Shown here piece after piece: positions 1 to 8,145 of a DNA stretch of 64,000 bases. How positions within the stretch are numbered: position 1 is the first letter of the stretch; each line of letters begins with the position of its first letter. Source of the DNA: Methylocaldum szegediense (GTDB taxonomy: Bacteria > Pseudomonadota > Gammaproteobacteria > Methylococcales > Methylococcaceae); NCBI RefSeq assembly GCF_949769195.1, contig NZ_OX458333.1:2790001-2854000 (forward strand). Direction: 5' to 3'. The notes beneath the pieces are model-generated. The model made no database searches, had not been told where the DNA came from, and saw nothing but the letters and a program-made list of their open reading frames with translations. The translations under genes and the position numbers were made by a program.

Positions 1-1
1 C

Positions 2-610
2 GAGCGTCATGCCGAGCGCTTTGATCTTCCCCGTTTTGCCGGCTGGTGGGGGCACAACAAGTCGACCCGTTTCGTCATGCCGGCGAGATTTAGCCCTTTG
101 CCCGGCGCCGAGGGCTGGCAGTTGAGCAACCCGCCCATCCTTTCCCTGGCACCTTTGCTCACTTCATTGGAGCTGTTCGATCAGGTGGGAATGGATGCAC
201 TGCGAGCGAAGTCGGAAAGCTTAACCGGTTATCTGGAGACTTTGTTAAAAGAGTGCTGTGAAGACCGGATCACCATTCTCACCCCGTCCGAACCCAGCGC
301 CAGGGGCTGTCAGCTTTCGATCAGGCTGAAAGGGAATGGCGGAAAGATGCCCTCTCTAGGCCCTCACCCCCTGCCCCTCTCCCAGGGGGAGAGGGGGGGT
401 CATGTCCCTCTCCCCCTGGGAGAGGGATTTAGGGTGAGGGACGACAAACGCGGCAAGAAGGTCTACGACGCTTTAATCGCCTCCGGAATTACTTGCGATT
501 GGCGCGAACCCGACGTGATCCGCGTGGCGCCGGTTCCGTTTTACAACCGCTATACCGAGGTCTTCGATTTCGTGGAGCGGCTTAAGGGAGTGATCGACAA
601 TGAAAGATAA
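2..610 (+). CDS. kynU: Kynureninase, C-terminal part (5' end outside window)
   Basis: PLP enzyme that cleaves kynurenine or 3-hydroxykynurenine to anthranilate or 3-hydroxyanthranilate plus alanine. The frame is open from the window edge and reads RFAGWWGHNK, then GAEGWQLSNPP, then CDWREPDVIRVAPVPFYN, all hallmarks of the kynureninase C-terminal half. The last codons overlap the start of the next gene (kmo) by 11 bases, so the two are translationally coupled steps of tryptophan breakdown or de novo NAD synthesis. Between SIRLKGN and GKKVYD there is an in-frame insert of roughly 35 codons, encoded by a palindromic repeat, which normal kynureninases lack. The frame survives, but whether the enzyme tolerates the insert is unknown. 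Confidence 0.93.
   Translation, partial: ERHAERFDLPRFAGWWGHNKSTRFVMPARFSPLPGAEGWQLSNPPILSLAPLLTSLELFDQVGMDALRAKSESLTGYLETLLKECCEDRITILTPSEPSARGCQLSIRLKGNGGKMPSLGPHPLPLSQGERGGHVPLPLGEGFRVRDDKRGKKVYDALIASGITCDWREPDVIRVAPVPFYNRYTEVFDFVERLKGVIDNER
361..441. repeat. Palindromic REP-like element inserted in kynU
   Basis: Outer arms read CCCTCACCCC on the left and AGGGTGAGGG on the right. Inside are two perfect hairpins: 374-383 with 387-396 (arm CCCCTCTCCC) and 406-414 with 418-426 (arm CCCTCTCCC). A related element lies at 2047-2119. The translated insert contains the PLPLSQGE and PLPLGEG peptides often produced when such dispersed palindromes sit in coding frames. Confidence 0.85.
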
Positions 611-1973
611 GGAAATCACCCTCGTCGGCGGCGGACTCGCCGGGTGTCTGCTCGCCGTTTTCCTGGCCCGGCGCGGGTTTCCCGTTCGGGTTTTCGAGCG
701 CCTGCCGGACATGCGCAAACACCCGATCCCGGCGGGCCGCTCGATCAATCTGTCCTTGTCCGCTCGCGGCATTCATGCCCTAAAGGAAGCCGGTCTGTAT
801 GGCGAAGTCGAAAGGCATCTGGTCGCCATGCCGGGCCGTATGATTCACGACCGAGAGGGCAATCTGCTCTATCAGCCTTATGGCCGCGACGAATCCGCCG
901 TCCATTATTCGGTGGAAAGAGCCGTGCTCAACAAGATCCTGCTTGATGGGGCCGAGGCCGCCGGAGCGCAGTTATTTTTCGGCGAAAAATGCGAGGGGCT
1001 GGATTTCAGCGACCGTTTCCTGCAACTCTATCGGGAAGCGGACGGCTACCGGCGCACCCTCCCCTTCGAAACCGTGATCGGCACCGACGGCGCGGGCTCG
1101 GCGGTGCGCCGGGCGATGATCGTTCAGAAAGGCATCGACTGCCGCGACGAGCATCTGCCGCACGGCTACAAGGAACTGGTCATTCCGCCGAAGCCCGACG
1201 GTGGGTTCGCGTTGGAGAAGAATGCCCTGCATATCTGGCCGCGCGGCGGGTTCATGCTGATCGCCCTGCCCAACCGAGACGGCAGTTTTACCGCTACCTT
1301 GTTCCTGCCGCATTCGGGTCCCGAGAGTTTCCGGACGCTAATGGACGAACAGGCCATCCTGCGCTTTTTCGCGACCGAATTTCCCGACGTGCTTCCCCTG
1401 ATGGCCGACCCGGTTCATGATTTCCTGAACCGTCCCACCGGGACACTGGGCACGATCCGCTGCTTTCCCTGGCATGTCGCCGACAAGGCGCTGATCCTGG
1501 GCGATGCCGCCCATGCGGTGGTGCCTTTTCATGGGCAAGGCATGAACTGCGCTTTCGAGGACTGCGTCGTCCTCGACCGGCTGCTCGACGAACACGAGGA
1601 CTTCGAAAGCCTTTATCGCGACTTCGAGGCCCGCAGGAAGCCGAACGCAGAGGCCATTGCCGACATGGCATTGGAAAACTACGTGGAGATGCGTGATGCC
1701 GTCCGCGACCCCAAGTTTCACTTGCGCAAGCACATCGAGTGGCTGCTTGAGGAGCGTCATCCCGGCCGGTTTATCCCGCGCTACGCCATGGTCATGTTTC
1801 ACCGCATTCCCTATGCCGTCGCCCAGAAGCGGGGCGACATCCAGGCCGAGATCATTGACCGGTTGTCGGAATCCATAAACCGCGTGGACGATGTGGACCT
1901 CGATCTGGCCGACCGGCTCGTCGCGGAAAGCTTGGAACCCTTGGCTTCACAGGCCGCGTACGATCTCCGATAG
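600..1973 (+). CDS. kmo: Kynurenine 3-monooxygenase
   Basis: FAD-dependent aromatic hydroxylase converting kynurenine to 3-hydroxykynurenine with NADPH and O2. The 457-residue protein begins with a Rossmann FAD motif (ITLVGGGLAGCLLAVFLARR). Near residue 300 it has the second FAD motif LILGDAAHAVVPFHGQGMN, with CAFEDC following, which is highly characteristic of Kmo. The C-terminal part (HLRKHIEWLLEERHPGRFIP) also matches the family. Length is normal. The start overlaps kynU by 11 bases, so the pair forms a kynurenine-pathway operon that may begin upstream of the window. The stop at 1973 is followed by a repeat-rich spacer. Confidence 0.95.
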   Translation: MKDKEITLVGGGLAGCLLAVFLARRGFPVRVFERLPDMRKHPIPAGRSINLSLSARGIHALKEAGLYGEVERHLVAMPGRMIHDREGNLLYQPYGRDESAVHYSVERAVLNKILLDGAEAAGAQLFFGEKCEGLDFSDRFLQLYREADGYRRTLPFETVIGTDGAGSAVRRAMIVQKGIDCRDEHLPHGYKELVIPPKPDGGFALEKNALHIWPRGGFMLIALPNRDGSFTATLFLPHSGPESFRTLMDEQAILRFFATEFPDVLPLMADPVHDFLNRPTGTLGTIRCFPWHVADKALILGDAAHAVVPFHGQGMNCAFEDCVVLDRLLDEHEDFESLYRDFEARRKPNAEAIADMALENYVEMRDAVRDPKFHLRKHIEWLLEERHPGRFIPRYAMVMFHRIPYAVAQKRGDIQAEIIDRLSESINRVDDVDLDLADRLVAESLEPLASQAAYDLR

Positions 1974-2046
1974 CGCTCAGGCTCATGAAACAGTGACAGG
2001 TCTTATGGAGAAGGTGCTTTCGGTTCCTTTTCTCTCAGGAAGAACG

Positions 2047-2119
2047 TTGGGGTGAGGGGGACGAAATGAAGGAACTTCCTTTTCTATCCCCTCACCCCAA
2101 CCTTCTCCCGGAGGGAGAA
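2047..2119. repeat. Palindromic REP-like element, same family as the kynU insert
   Basis: Positions 2047-2059 (TTGGGGTGAGGGG) pair perfectly with 2088-2100. A second hairpin follows: 2103-2109 (TTCTCCC) with 2113-2119 (GGGAGAA). The CCCTCACCCC-type outer arms and CTCCC-type inner hairpin match the element inserted in kynU at 361-441. Confidence 0.75.
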
Positions 2120-2330
2120 AGGGCGGAATGCATAAGTCCTGAGTGAAACATTCTTGATCGGTTGCCGTTTCCGGGTTGATGCGCCACTCTCTTGTCCGAC
2201 TGAACAGGCCCGATCGCGTCCGGGTTTTGTTTCGGCTGAGTCCGGCCGCCGGAGCGAGCCGCATGCAGTTGGAGACCCGTCGGGGGGAATAGAACAATAC
2301 GGCAATCGGGCTCGCCGATTTCGTCACTAG

Positions 2331-2506
2331 AGCGTTTTCATTTTGTTTATACAGTAGATCTACGTTGCGGAAATCATTTAGCTGTAGTGGAAGTAGGGTG
2401 TGGTGAGCGAAGCGAACCGTTCGCGGATGGCTTCCAGTATGGAGTCCAGTTAGTCCTGCCTGACTTCCTTTCCCCTCGGTTGCCTTTCAATGAAGATGAA
2501 AACGCT
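2331..2506. mobile_element. MITE-like element with 11-bp terminal inverted repeats
   Basis: AGCGTTTTCAT at 2331-2341 is exactly inverted at 2496-2506, enclosing about 150 bp without a transposase. The right end sits 11 bp before the first start codon of the following gene, so it may provide or disturb that gene's 5' region. No obvious target duplication was found, so mobility is inference. Confidence 0.5.
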
Positions 2507-2517
2507 TTAAGGTCTGA

Positions 2518-3627
2518 ATGGGGGTTACAACGATGGCGCTACAAGAATACGAAAAACGGCTCTTAGAGTTTCTGGTCGCGGAGTTCGAGGCGTGTCACAT
2601 CGACTCTGACGATCCGATCGCCAAGACCGGCAAGGAAATCGTTCAGCTTTACAAGGATCAACCGGATAGTCTCAGCCGAAGCCACATCTTCAAGCTGGAC
2701 ATGATCATGCTCCATCTGCAGCCGACGGAGCGGTTGCTGCAGCGGGCCGACACCCTACGACTCAAATATATGGAATTTGCCGGAGCGAAGATGGCTGCCG
2801 TCTATCGTCCGCCGCAACTGCCGCCGCTCGATCAATTCAACGACGCCGCCAGGCGCCTGTTGCTGGCCGACTTGCAGAACATGCTCCAGTTCATTCACTG
2901 GAGCTACTTCTTCACCCCTATCCGCGAAGGCATATGGAACAGCATCGTGCGTTGGGCGGCCGGCGCCATGGCCTTTTACACCTCCATCTGGCTCGCGGGC
3001 TGCTGGTTCTTTCTCCAAATCGGAAGGAATTTCTATGCCACGCTGCTCACGGTCGTTTATGCCGGCGTCATGGGAGGATTCATCAGCTCCCAGCGGAGGA
3101 TGCAGATGATCCCGATCGAGGGCGATCCCCTCGCCAGCATTTACGCGCTCGAAAACGGACGGAATTTTTACTGGCTGGCCCCGCTCATGGGAGCAGTTTT
3201 CGCCGTCGTTCTGATGCTCATGTTCCAGAGCGGGGTCATTGAAAGCTCCGTCTTTCCCAAGTTTGGGACACCGGAAATCTCAGACAGCCAGGTCGCAGCC
3301 GCCGAGTCGATAGGACCAATCCCGGCCGCCTCGAAAACGCAGAAATTCGTCTTGCCAGTCAATTCCACGGACGACGCACTCCTGTTTCTCTGGTGCTTCC
3401 TCGCCGGGTTCGCCGAGCGCTTCGTGCCCGATGCCTTGGAACGGCTTATCAGCCGCACGGACGCTTTTTCCAAAGCCCCGCCTCCGCCACCGGCCGCGCG
3501 GACCGAAGGAGTCGCACCGCCGTCCAAGGGTGTGGGCGAGCTTGCGGCACCGTCCGACGACGCCAAGCAACCCACGCCGGCGGATTCGCAATCGGAACCA
3601 AAGGATCGATCGATGATTCAAAGTTGA
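2518..3627 (+). CDS. Membrane protein of unknown function
   Basis: I do not recognise a named family. The 369-residue protein has a charged, mostly helical N-terminal 140 residues. Hydrophobic segments follow near 146-166 (AGAMAFYTSIWLAGCWFFL), 172-190 (YATLLTVVYAGVMGGFI), 220-238 and 283-300. The last segment contains LAGFAERFVPDALERLI, a conserved-looking C-terminal motif. A proline-rich, charged tail ends the protein. Start choice is uncertain: ATG at 2518 has AAGG upstream, and ATG at 2533 has a G-rich stretch upstream. It precedes the di-heme cytochrome gene by 51 bp and may be co-transcribed with it. Confidence 0.7.
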   Translation: MGVTTMALQEYEKRLLEFLVAEFEACHIDSDDPIAKTGKEIVQLYKDQPDSLSRSHIFKLDMIMLHLQPTERLLQRADTLRLKYMEFAGAKMAAVYRPPQLPPLDQFNDAARRLLLADLQNMLQFIHWSYFFTPIREGIWNSIVRWAAGAMAFYTSIWLAGCWFFLQIGRNFYATLLTVVYAGVMGGFISSQRRMQMIPIEGDPLASIYALENGRNFYWLAPLMGAVFAVVLMLMFQSGVIESSVFPKFGTPEISDSQVAAAESIGPIPAASKTQKFVLPVNSTDDALLFLWCFLAGFAERFVPDALERLISRTDAFSKAPPPPPAARTEGVAPPSKGVGELAAPSDDAKQPTPADSQSEPKDRSMIQS

Positions 3628-3678
3628 GAGACTTCGGGCCGATTTTGTCTTCGCTGGAAAATCCGCAGGGAGGCGAGT

Positions 3679-5217
3679 ATGCGATTCGGTAGCAAGGCGA
3701 TTTCACATGGAGCCGCCCCCGTATGGCTAGGCGGCCTGGTTCTTCCCCTGGCGATGGCCTCGGGCCCGGTCGGCGGCAAGCCGTATGATGCCGCGGCCGA
3801 GGCGCAAACGCCGAGAGCCGCTCCCTCGTCCCGGCCGGAGTCGCAGAAATCGGAGCATGACCGTTCCGATGTTTTCCGTGCCTCCGAATCCCCGCCTTCC
3901 TCGAACGCTCTCGAGAGCCAGCCCGACCAGGGCAAGGCACTGGGCTTCGATTTCTACCGCGACCCCCTCAATGCCAAGAAGCCCATGCAGACGTTCGAAG
4001 AAATCATGAAGGAGGACAAGGCGGCCAAGCCCAAGATCATGGAGGATCAGCGAAAACTCTTGGAAAGCCGCTACGATTTGACCCCGCGATTCCATCCCGA
4101 GGCGAAAATGTCGCGGGGCAAACCGATTCCGGTGGGTCCAACCGCGCGCTTGCGCGACGGCGTTACCTGGGACTCGCTGGCCGCGATGACGCCCGAGGAG
4201 ATTCGCGAAAAAGGACTTTTCCCCTACCCGGCGCTGCCGCATCCGAAGCAAGCCACCGGCGGCCAGGTCTTCCCGAAGATGCAGATCGAGATGTTCCCGC
4301 GGCTGGAGCGCTTCGACGTGGAATTCGATTTGCCCGAAGCCTTCCTGCCCGAGTTTCCGCCCGCCATGTTTCTGCAGAATCGGCCCGAACTGGGCGACGT
4401 ATCGCGCGGCGAGGTGGTCTCGATCAACAATTATTACCGGCTGTTCAAGGACATCCTGACCCCGGTCCAGCTCGATGGGCTGCGCTTGCTGCTGACGCCG
4501 TTTCCGCAGGAGGAATTCAATCCCACCGACGATCGGAAAAGCGAACAGCCGAGCCTCGGCGTCACCTGCCTCGACTGCCACGTCAACGGCCATACCACCG
4601 GACAATTCCACCTAAATCCGGACAACCGGCCGCAGGAACGGCGTCTCCGTCTCGACACGGTCAGCCTGCGCGGCGTGTTCAATCAGCAGCTGCACGGCTC
4701 TAAGCGGAGTCTCCGCTCGGTCGAGGATTTTACCGAATTCGAATTCCGCACCGCCTATTTCAACGGCGATCCGATCCACGCCATGAAAAAAGGTTTTACT
4801 CAATTCGATCGCGTCCAGGTTTCGCACATGGCGCAGATGCAGAACATGTTCGACTTCCCGCCGGCGCCCAAACTCGACGTCGCCACCGCCCGGCTCGATC
4901 CGACGAAAGCCACCGATGCCGAGCGCCGCGGCGAGCAAGTGTTCTTCGGCAAGGGCAGATGCGCCGAATGCCATAGACCGCCCGTCTATCTCGACGACCG
5001 CATGCACGATCTCCGGCTCGAACGTTTCGTCAACGAGCCGCCCACCGGACCGATAAAGACGTTCACCCTGCGCGGCATCAAGGACAGCCCGCCCTACATG
5101 CACGACGGACGCTGCCTGACCCTGGAGGATACGGTGGAATTTTTTAACCTGGTGCTGGGGCTCAAATTGAACGCGCAGGAAAAGTCGGATTTGGCGGCGT
5201 TCATGCGAGCGTTGTAA
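3679..5217 (+). CDS. Di-heme cytochrome c peroxidase/MauG-like periplasmic protein
   Basis: The 512-residue protein starts with a hydrophobic export segment (VWLGGLVLPLAMA) after a good ribosome site (GGGAGG). It carries two c-type heme sites: CLDCH near residue 297 and CAECH near residue 428. The C-terminal TLRGIKDSPPYMHDGR followed by TLEDTVEFFN is the usual end of bacterial di-heme cytochrome c peroxidases. The long N-terminal half (about 250 residues before the first heme) is unlike classical CcpA and resembles the broader CCP/MauG group sometimes labelled cytochrome B6-like. Role could be peroxide reduction or oxidative modification of a partner; the substrate cannot be read from the sequence. 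Confidence 0.8.
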   Translation: MRFGSKAISHGAAPVWLGGLVLPLAMASGPVGGKPYDAAAEAQTPRAAPSSRPESQKSEHDRSDVFRASESPPSSNALESQPDQGKALGFDFYRDPLNAKKPMQTFEEIMKEDKAAKPKIMEDQRKLLESRYDLTPRFHPEAKMSRGKPIPVGPTARLRDGVTWDSLAAMTPEEIREKGLFPYPALPHPKQATGGQVFPKMQIEMFPRLERFDVEFDLPEAFLPEFPPAMFLQNRPELGDVSRGEVVSINNYYRLFKDILTPVQLDGLRLLLTPFPQEEFNPTDDRKSEQPSLGVTCLDCHVNGHTTGQFHLNPDNRPQERRLRLDTVSLRGVFNQQLHGSKRSLRSVEDFTEFEFRTAYFNGDPIHAMKKGFTQFDRVQVSHMAQMQNMFDFPPAPKLDVATARLDPTKATDAERRGEQVFFGKGRCAECHRPPVYLDDRMHDLRLERFVNEPPTGPIKTFTLRGIKDSPPYMHDGRCLTLEDTVEFFNLVLGLKLNAQEKSDLAAFMRAL

Positions 5218-5297
5218 GCGCCCACTTCCCGCTTCTTGGCGAGTTCCCAATTCCCGATCGGGAAAGCCGCGCGGGAAGCTCCGGATTCTCGCAGCAC

Positions 5298-5373
5298 GTA
5301 GGATGCGGTGACCGAAGGGAACCGCATCGTTCGCGGGCGCCACCGGTGCGGTTCGTTCCTCACCGCACCCTAC
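5298..5373. repeat. Dispersed GTAGGATGCGGTGA palindromic repeat
   Basis: GTAGGATGCGGTGA at 5298 is mirrored by TCACCGCACCCTAC ending at 5373, with CGAAGGGAACCGC and GCGGTTCGTTCC between. Related copies occur at 2393-2426 and 5515-5528, so this is a dispersed repeat family. Confidence 0.65.
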
Positions 5374-5392
5374 GCAATCGCATACGGTCTGG

Positions 5393-5489
5393 CCGGGAGC
5401 GCCGGAACCACCCTTCCAATCGCAAACGGTGTCTCCGGGAGCGCCGAAGCCACCCTTCCAATCGCAAATGGCGTCTCCGGGAGCGCCGT
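5393..5489. repeat. 42-bp tandem repeat, about 2.3 copies
   Basis: Units begin CCGGGAGCGCCG at 5393, 5435 and 5477 (partial). The first two units differ at only a few positions. A degenerate partial unit (CAATCGCATACGGTCT) precedes the first. Confidence 0.85.
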
Positions 5490-5642
5490 CCTACGATCGT
5501 ACCGCTGTAGGCACGTAGGATGCGGTGAAAACCGAACCGCACGATCTTACTTGGGAACGAGCGCGAACCCGAACATGAGGATCGGCGGCCAAGATCGCCG
5601 GCCTGGGCTAAACTAAGCGTCAAATCTTTTTCAGACCCGAAT

Positions 5643-6647
5643 GTGAAGGAATATCAATTCATCGAAACGCGGCGAGCGGATTGGGAGGCCTGGGATCGGT
5701 GGCTGAAGGGCGGGACTGGCGATAAAGGGGAGCCGAACGGGGCTTCCGGCACCGAGGCGGCCGCAGCGTCGATTACCGCGGAAACCTTGCCGCGACAGTT
5801 TCGGAGCTTGTGCCGGGATTTGTCTCTGGCGCGGGACCGCCGCTATTCGGAACCCCTGCTGGACGCTTTACGCGACCGGGTTCTCGCAGCCCATCAGCGC
5901 ATTTACGGCGCACGCAGGGCTGCGGGCAGGCGGTGGCTTCGTTACGTGCTGCACGATCTGCCGGTTCTGGTGCGGAGCGAAGCCAAGCTGGTCTGGGCTT
6001 CGGCAGCGCTGTTTTTCCTGCCTTTATTCCTCACCCTCGGAGTACTTCAGTTTTATCCGGATGGCGTGTATTTTCTGCTGTCGCCGGAAACGGTGGGCTC
6101 CATGGAAGAGATGTACGCCCCCACGGCGGAACACCTGGGACGCCCGCGGCATGCGTCCGACGACGTGATGATGCTGGGGTTCTACATCGCCAATAACGTG
6201 CGCATCGATTTCCAATGCTTTGCCGGCGGCATCGCCTTCGGCCTCGGGAGCGTTTTTTTCCTGATTTATAACGGGCTGGTAATCGGCGCCGTGGCGGGGC
6301 ACCTGACGCAGATCGGCTATATCGAGACGTTCTGGGGGTTCGTCGCCGGACACAGTGCGCCGGAACTGATCGGCGCCGTACTTTCCGGAGCGGCCGGCCT
6401 GAGAATCGGATTGGCCCTGATCGCGCCGGGAAGACTGCGCCGTGCCGATGCGGTCAAGAAGGCCGCGCAACGCGCGGTGCATCTCCTTTACGGCGCGGCT
6501 GGGCTCACCTTTTCCGCTGCTTTCGTGGAAGCATTCTGGTCGCCGATCCGAACGGTCCCGGTGGCGCTCAAATATGGCGTCGGCCTCGCCTTCTGGCTTG
6601 CCCTGCTGGTCTATTTCACCCTGGTCGGACGCCGCCGTGCAGCTTGA
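5643..6647 (+). CDS. Stage II sporulation protein M-like membrane protein
   Basis: First gene of a MoxR-type operon. The 334-residue protein has a soluble N-terminal third followed by several membrane segments (for example LVWASAALFFLPLFLTLGVL). It shows the SpoIIM/DUF95 pattern NNVRIDFQCFAGGIAFGLGS and GHSAPELIGAVLSGAAGL. The start is GTG at 5643, because an ATG at 5641 would run straight into a stop. In non-sporulating proteobacteria such proteins occur beside RDD, DUF4129, MoxR and DUF58 proteins, as here; their role is unclear and has nothing to do with sporulation. Confidence 0.85.
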   Translation: MKEYQFIETRRADWEAWDRWLKGGTGDKGEPNGASGTEAAAASITAETLPRQFRSLCRDLSLARDRRYSEPLLDALRDRVLAAHQRIYGARRAAGRRWLRYVLHDLPVLVRSEAKLVWASAALFFLPLFLTLGVLQFYPDGVYFLLSPETVGSMEEMYAPTAEHLGRPRHASDDVMMLGFYIANNVRIDFQCFAGGIAFGLGSVFFLIYNGLVIGAVAGHLTQIGYIETFWGFVAGHSAPELIGAVLSGAAGLRIGLALIAPGRLRRADAVKKAAQRAVHLLYGAAGLTFSAAFVEAFWSPIRTVPVALKYGVGLAFWLALLVYFTLVGRRRAA

Positions 6648-8142
6648 ACGTCTTCAGCTGGATCTGCGTCGGCGTACGCCTTGGGAGGCTTTGGATCTCG
6701 GGTTGGTCGCACTGAGACATTGGCGGGGGCCGGTTTATCGCGCCTGGTTCGCCACCATGGTGCCTTTCGCCCTGATCGTGTTTCTGCTGCTCTATCGATG
6801 GCCCGCCGTCGCCGCGCTGGTCGTGTGGTGGTTCAAGCCTCTGTTCGACCGGATTCTGCTGAAAGTGTACGCGGAAGCCTCGTTCGACCGGCCGCCCAAC
6901 GTGCGCGAGGTTTGGCGGGCGTTGCCTGGGCTCGTCCGGAGTTCCGGTTTGCTCATGGGGCTGACCCTTGGGCGTTTCAGCCTGGCCCGTTCGTTTTATC
7001 TGCCAGTGGTACAACTCGAAGGGCAACGCGGACGTGCGGCCGCCGCTAGGCGTCGGGTGCTCGGGGGTAAAACCCGCGGCTGCGCGGTGTGGCTTACGTA
7101 TGTCTGCGCCCATTTTTCGGCGTTTCTGCAGTTTTCGCTGATCCTCCTGATCGAGCTATTTCGGCCACGCGAAGTTTCGTCGGCTTTCGAATGGCTGGCT
7201 TTCTTTCGTAGCGACTTCGAAACCTGGCGCATCGTGCTGACCGATCTCGCTTATCTCGTGGGGGAAAGCCTGGTCGAGCCGTTCTATGTCGCCGCCGGTT
7301 TCACGCTGTATCTCAACCGCCGCAACGAACTCGAAGGCTGGGATATCGAACTGGGCTTCCGACGCCTGACCCAGCGCATCCAGGCTCAATCCGACCGAAC
7401 TAGCGAGATGCCCCGCAAGGCGGCCTTTCTGATGGTCTGTTTTTTCTTTGCCGGCTTGTTGTGGCTTCAGGCTCCCCGCGAAGCCATCGCGGAACCACAG
7501 CCGGCGAGCGTCGGCGAAACCGGCGAGGCGGCGCAGGCGATCCGAGAGATCTTGGCGGATCCGGTATTCGGACGGAAGATCGAGGAATGGGGGTGGCGCT
7601 ACCGCGACACGGACAGCGACTCGCCATCGGACGATTCCATCAACTTCGAGTGGCTCAAGACCTTGGCGGAGTGGATAGCCAAGGGTTTTCGAAGCTTCAG
7701 CTTCATCACGTTCGCCGTTTTGCTTGCGAGCTTGATCGTCTTGCTTTATCGCCATCGCGAAACGTGGTTGACACGCAACGCCGCCGCCCGCGAAGTACCG
7801 GAAATCCTGTTTGGTCTGGACGTGCGTCCGGACTCGCTGCCGCTCGACCTTGTAGCCGAGGCGAAACGGCACCTCGCGGCTGGGGAACGCGCTGCCGCGC
7901 TTTCGCTGCTTTACCGCGGCGCTCTTGTCGCCCTGATTCATCGCGCTCATGTCGATTTCCGGCCGGGCGATACCGAGGGCAATTGCCTTAGCCGGGTGCG
8001 GGGACGCATTGACCAGGCGGGCGAACGCTATTTCGCCGAGCTGCTGCAGGCCTGGACGCTTACCGCTTACGCCCAGGCCGCGCTACCCGTGGAGGAACTG
8101 GCCGATCTCTGCGACCGCTGGCCGGCGCATTTCGCGAACTGA
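6637..8142 (+). CDS. DUF4129 domain membrane protein
   Basis: Starts at GTG 6637 (VQLERLQLDLRRRTPWEALD), overlapping the SpoIIM-like gene by 11 bases; longer in-frame readings upstream are inside that gene. About 501 residues. The N-terminal half has several hydrophobic segments. A later segment (FITFAVLLASLIVLLYR) is followed by a C-terminal DUF4129 domain (LYRGALVALIHRAHVDF, then GNCLSRVRG and LLQAWTLTAYAQ). The family is found in MoxR-associated operons and is thought to act at the membrane or envelope, without a defined activity. Confidence 0.85.
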   Translation: MQLERLQLDLRRRTPWEALDLGLVALRHWRGPVYRAWFATMVPFALIVFLLLYRWPAVAALVVWWFKPLFDRILLKVYAEASFDRPPNVREVWRALPGLVRSSGLLMGLTLGRFSLARSFYLPVVQLEGQRGRAAAARRRVLGGKTRGCAVWLTYVCAHFSAFLQFSLILLIELFRPREVSSAFEWLAFFRSDFETWRIVLTDLAYLVGESLVEPFYVAAGFTLYLNRRNELEGWDIELGFRRLTQRIQAQSDRTSEMPRKAAFLMVCFFFAGLLWLQAPREAIAEPQPASVGETGEAAQAIREILADPVFGRKIEEWGWRYRDTDSDSPSDDSINFEWLKTLAEWIAKGFRSFSFITFAVLLASLIVLLYRHRETWLTRNAAAREVPEILFGLDVRPDSLPLDLVAEAKRHLAAGERAAALSLLYRGALVALIHRAHVDFRPGDTEGNCLSRVRGRIDQAGERYFAELLQAWTLTAYAQAALPVEELADLCDRWPAHFAN

Positions 8143-8145
8143 GGC

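Larger units (their letters stand above)
1974..2517. other. 544-bp non-coding spacer rich in repeats
   Basis: No convincing gene. It holds a palindromic element (2047-2119), a copy of the GTAGGRTGYGGTGA repeat (2393-2426), and a MITE-like segment bounded by inverted repeats (2331-2506). Frames on the minus strand translate the palindromes into proline- and glycine-rich peptides and are not credible genes. Confidence 0.75.
5218..5642. other. 425-bp non-coding spacer with three repeat types
   Basis: No supported gene. It contains an imperfect palindrome 5298-5373, a 42-bp tandem repeat 5393-5489, and another copy of the GTAGGATGCGGTGA repeat at 5515-5528. Open frames here (for example 5308-5616) simply translate the tandem repeat. 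Confidence 0.75.

Noticed and set aside
1983-2327. Minus-strand frames with proline/glycine-rich peptides after kmo
   Set aside because: They translate the palindromic repeat element; no independent coding evidence.
5308-5616. 102-codon frame over the 42-bp tandem repeat
   Set aside because: Its sequence only reflects translation of the tandem repeat.
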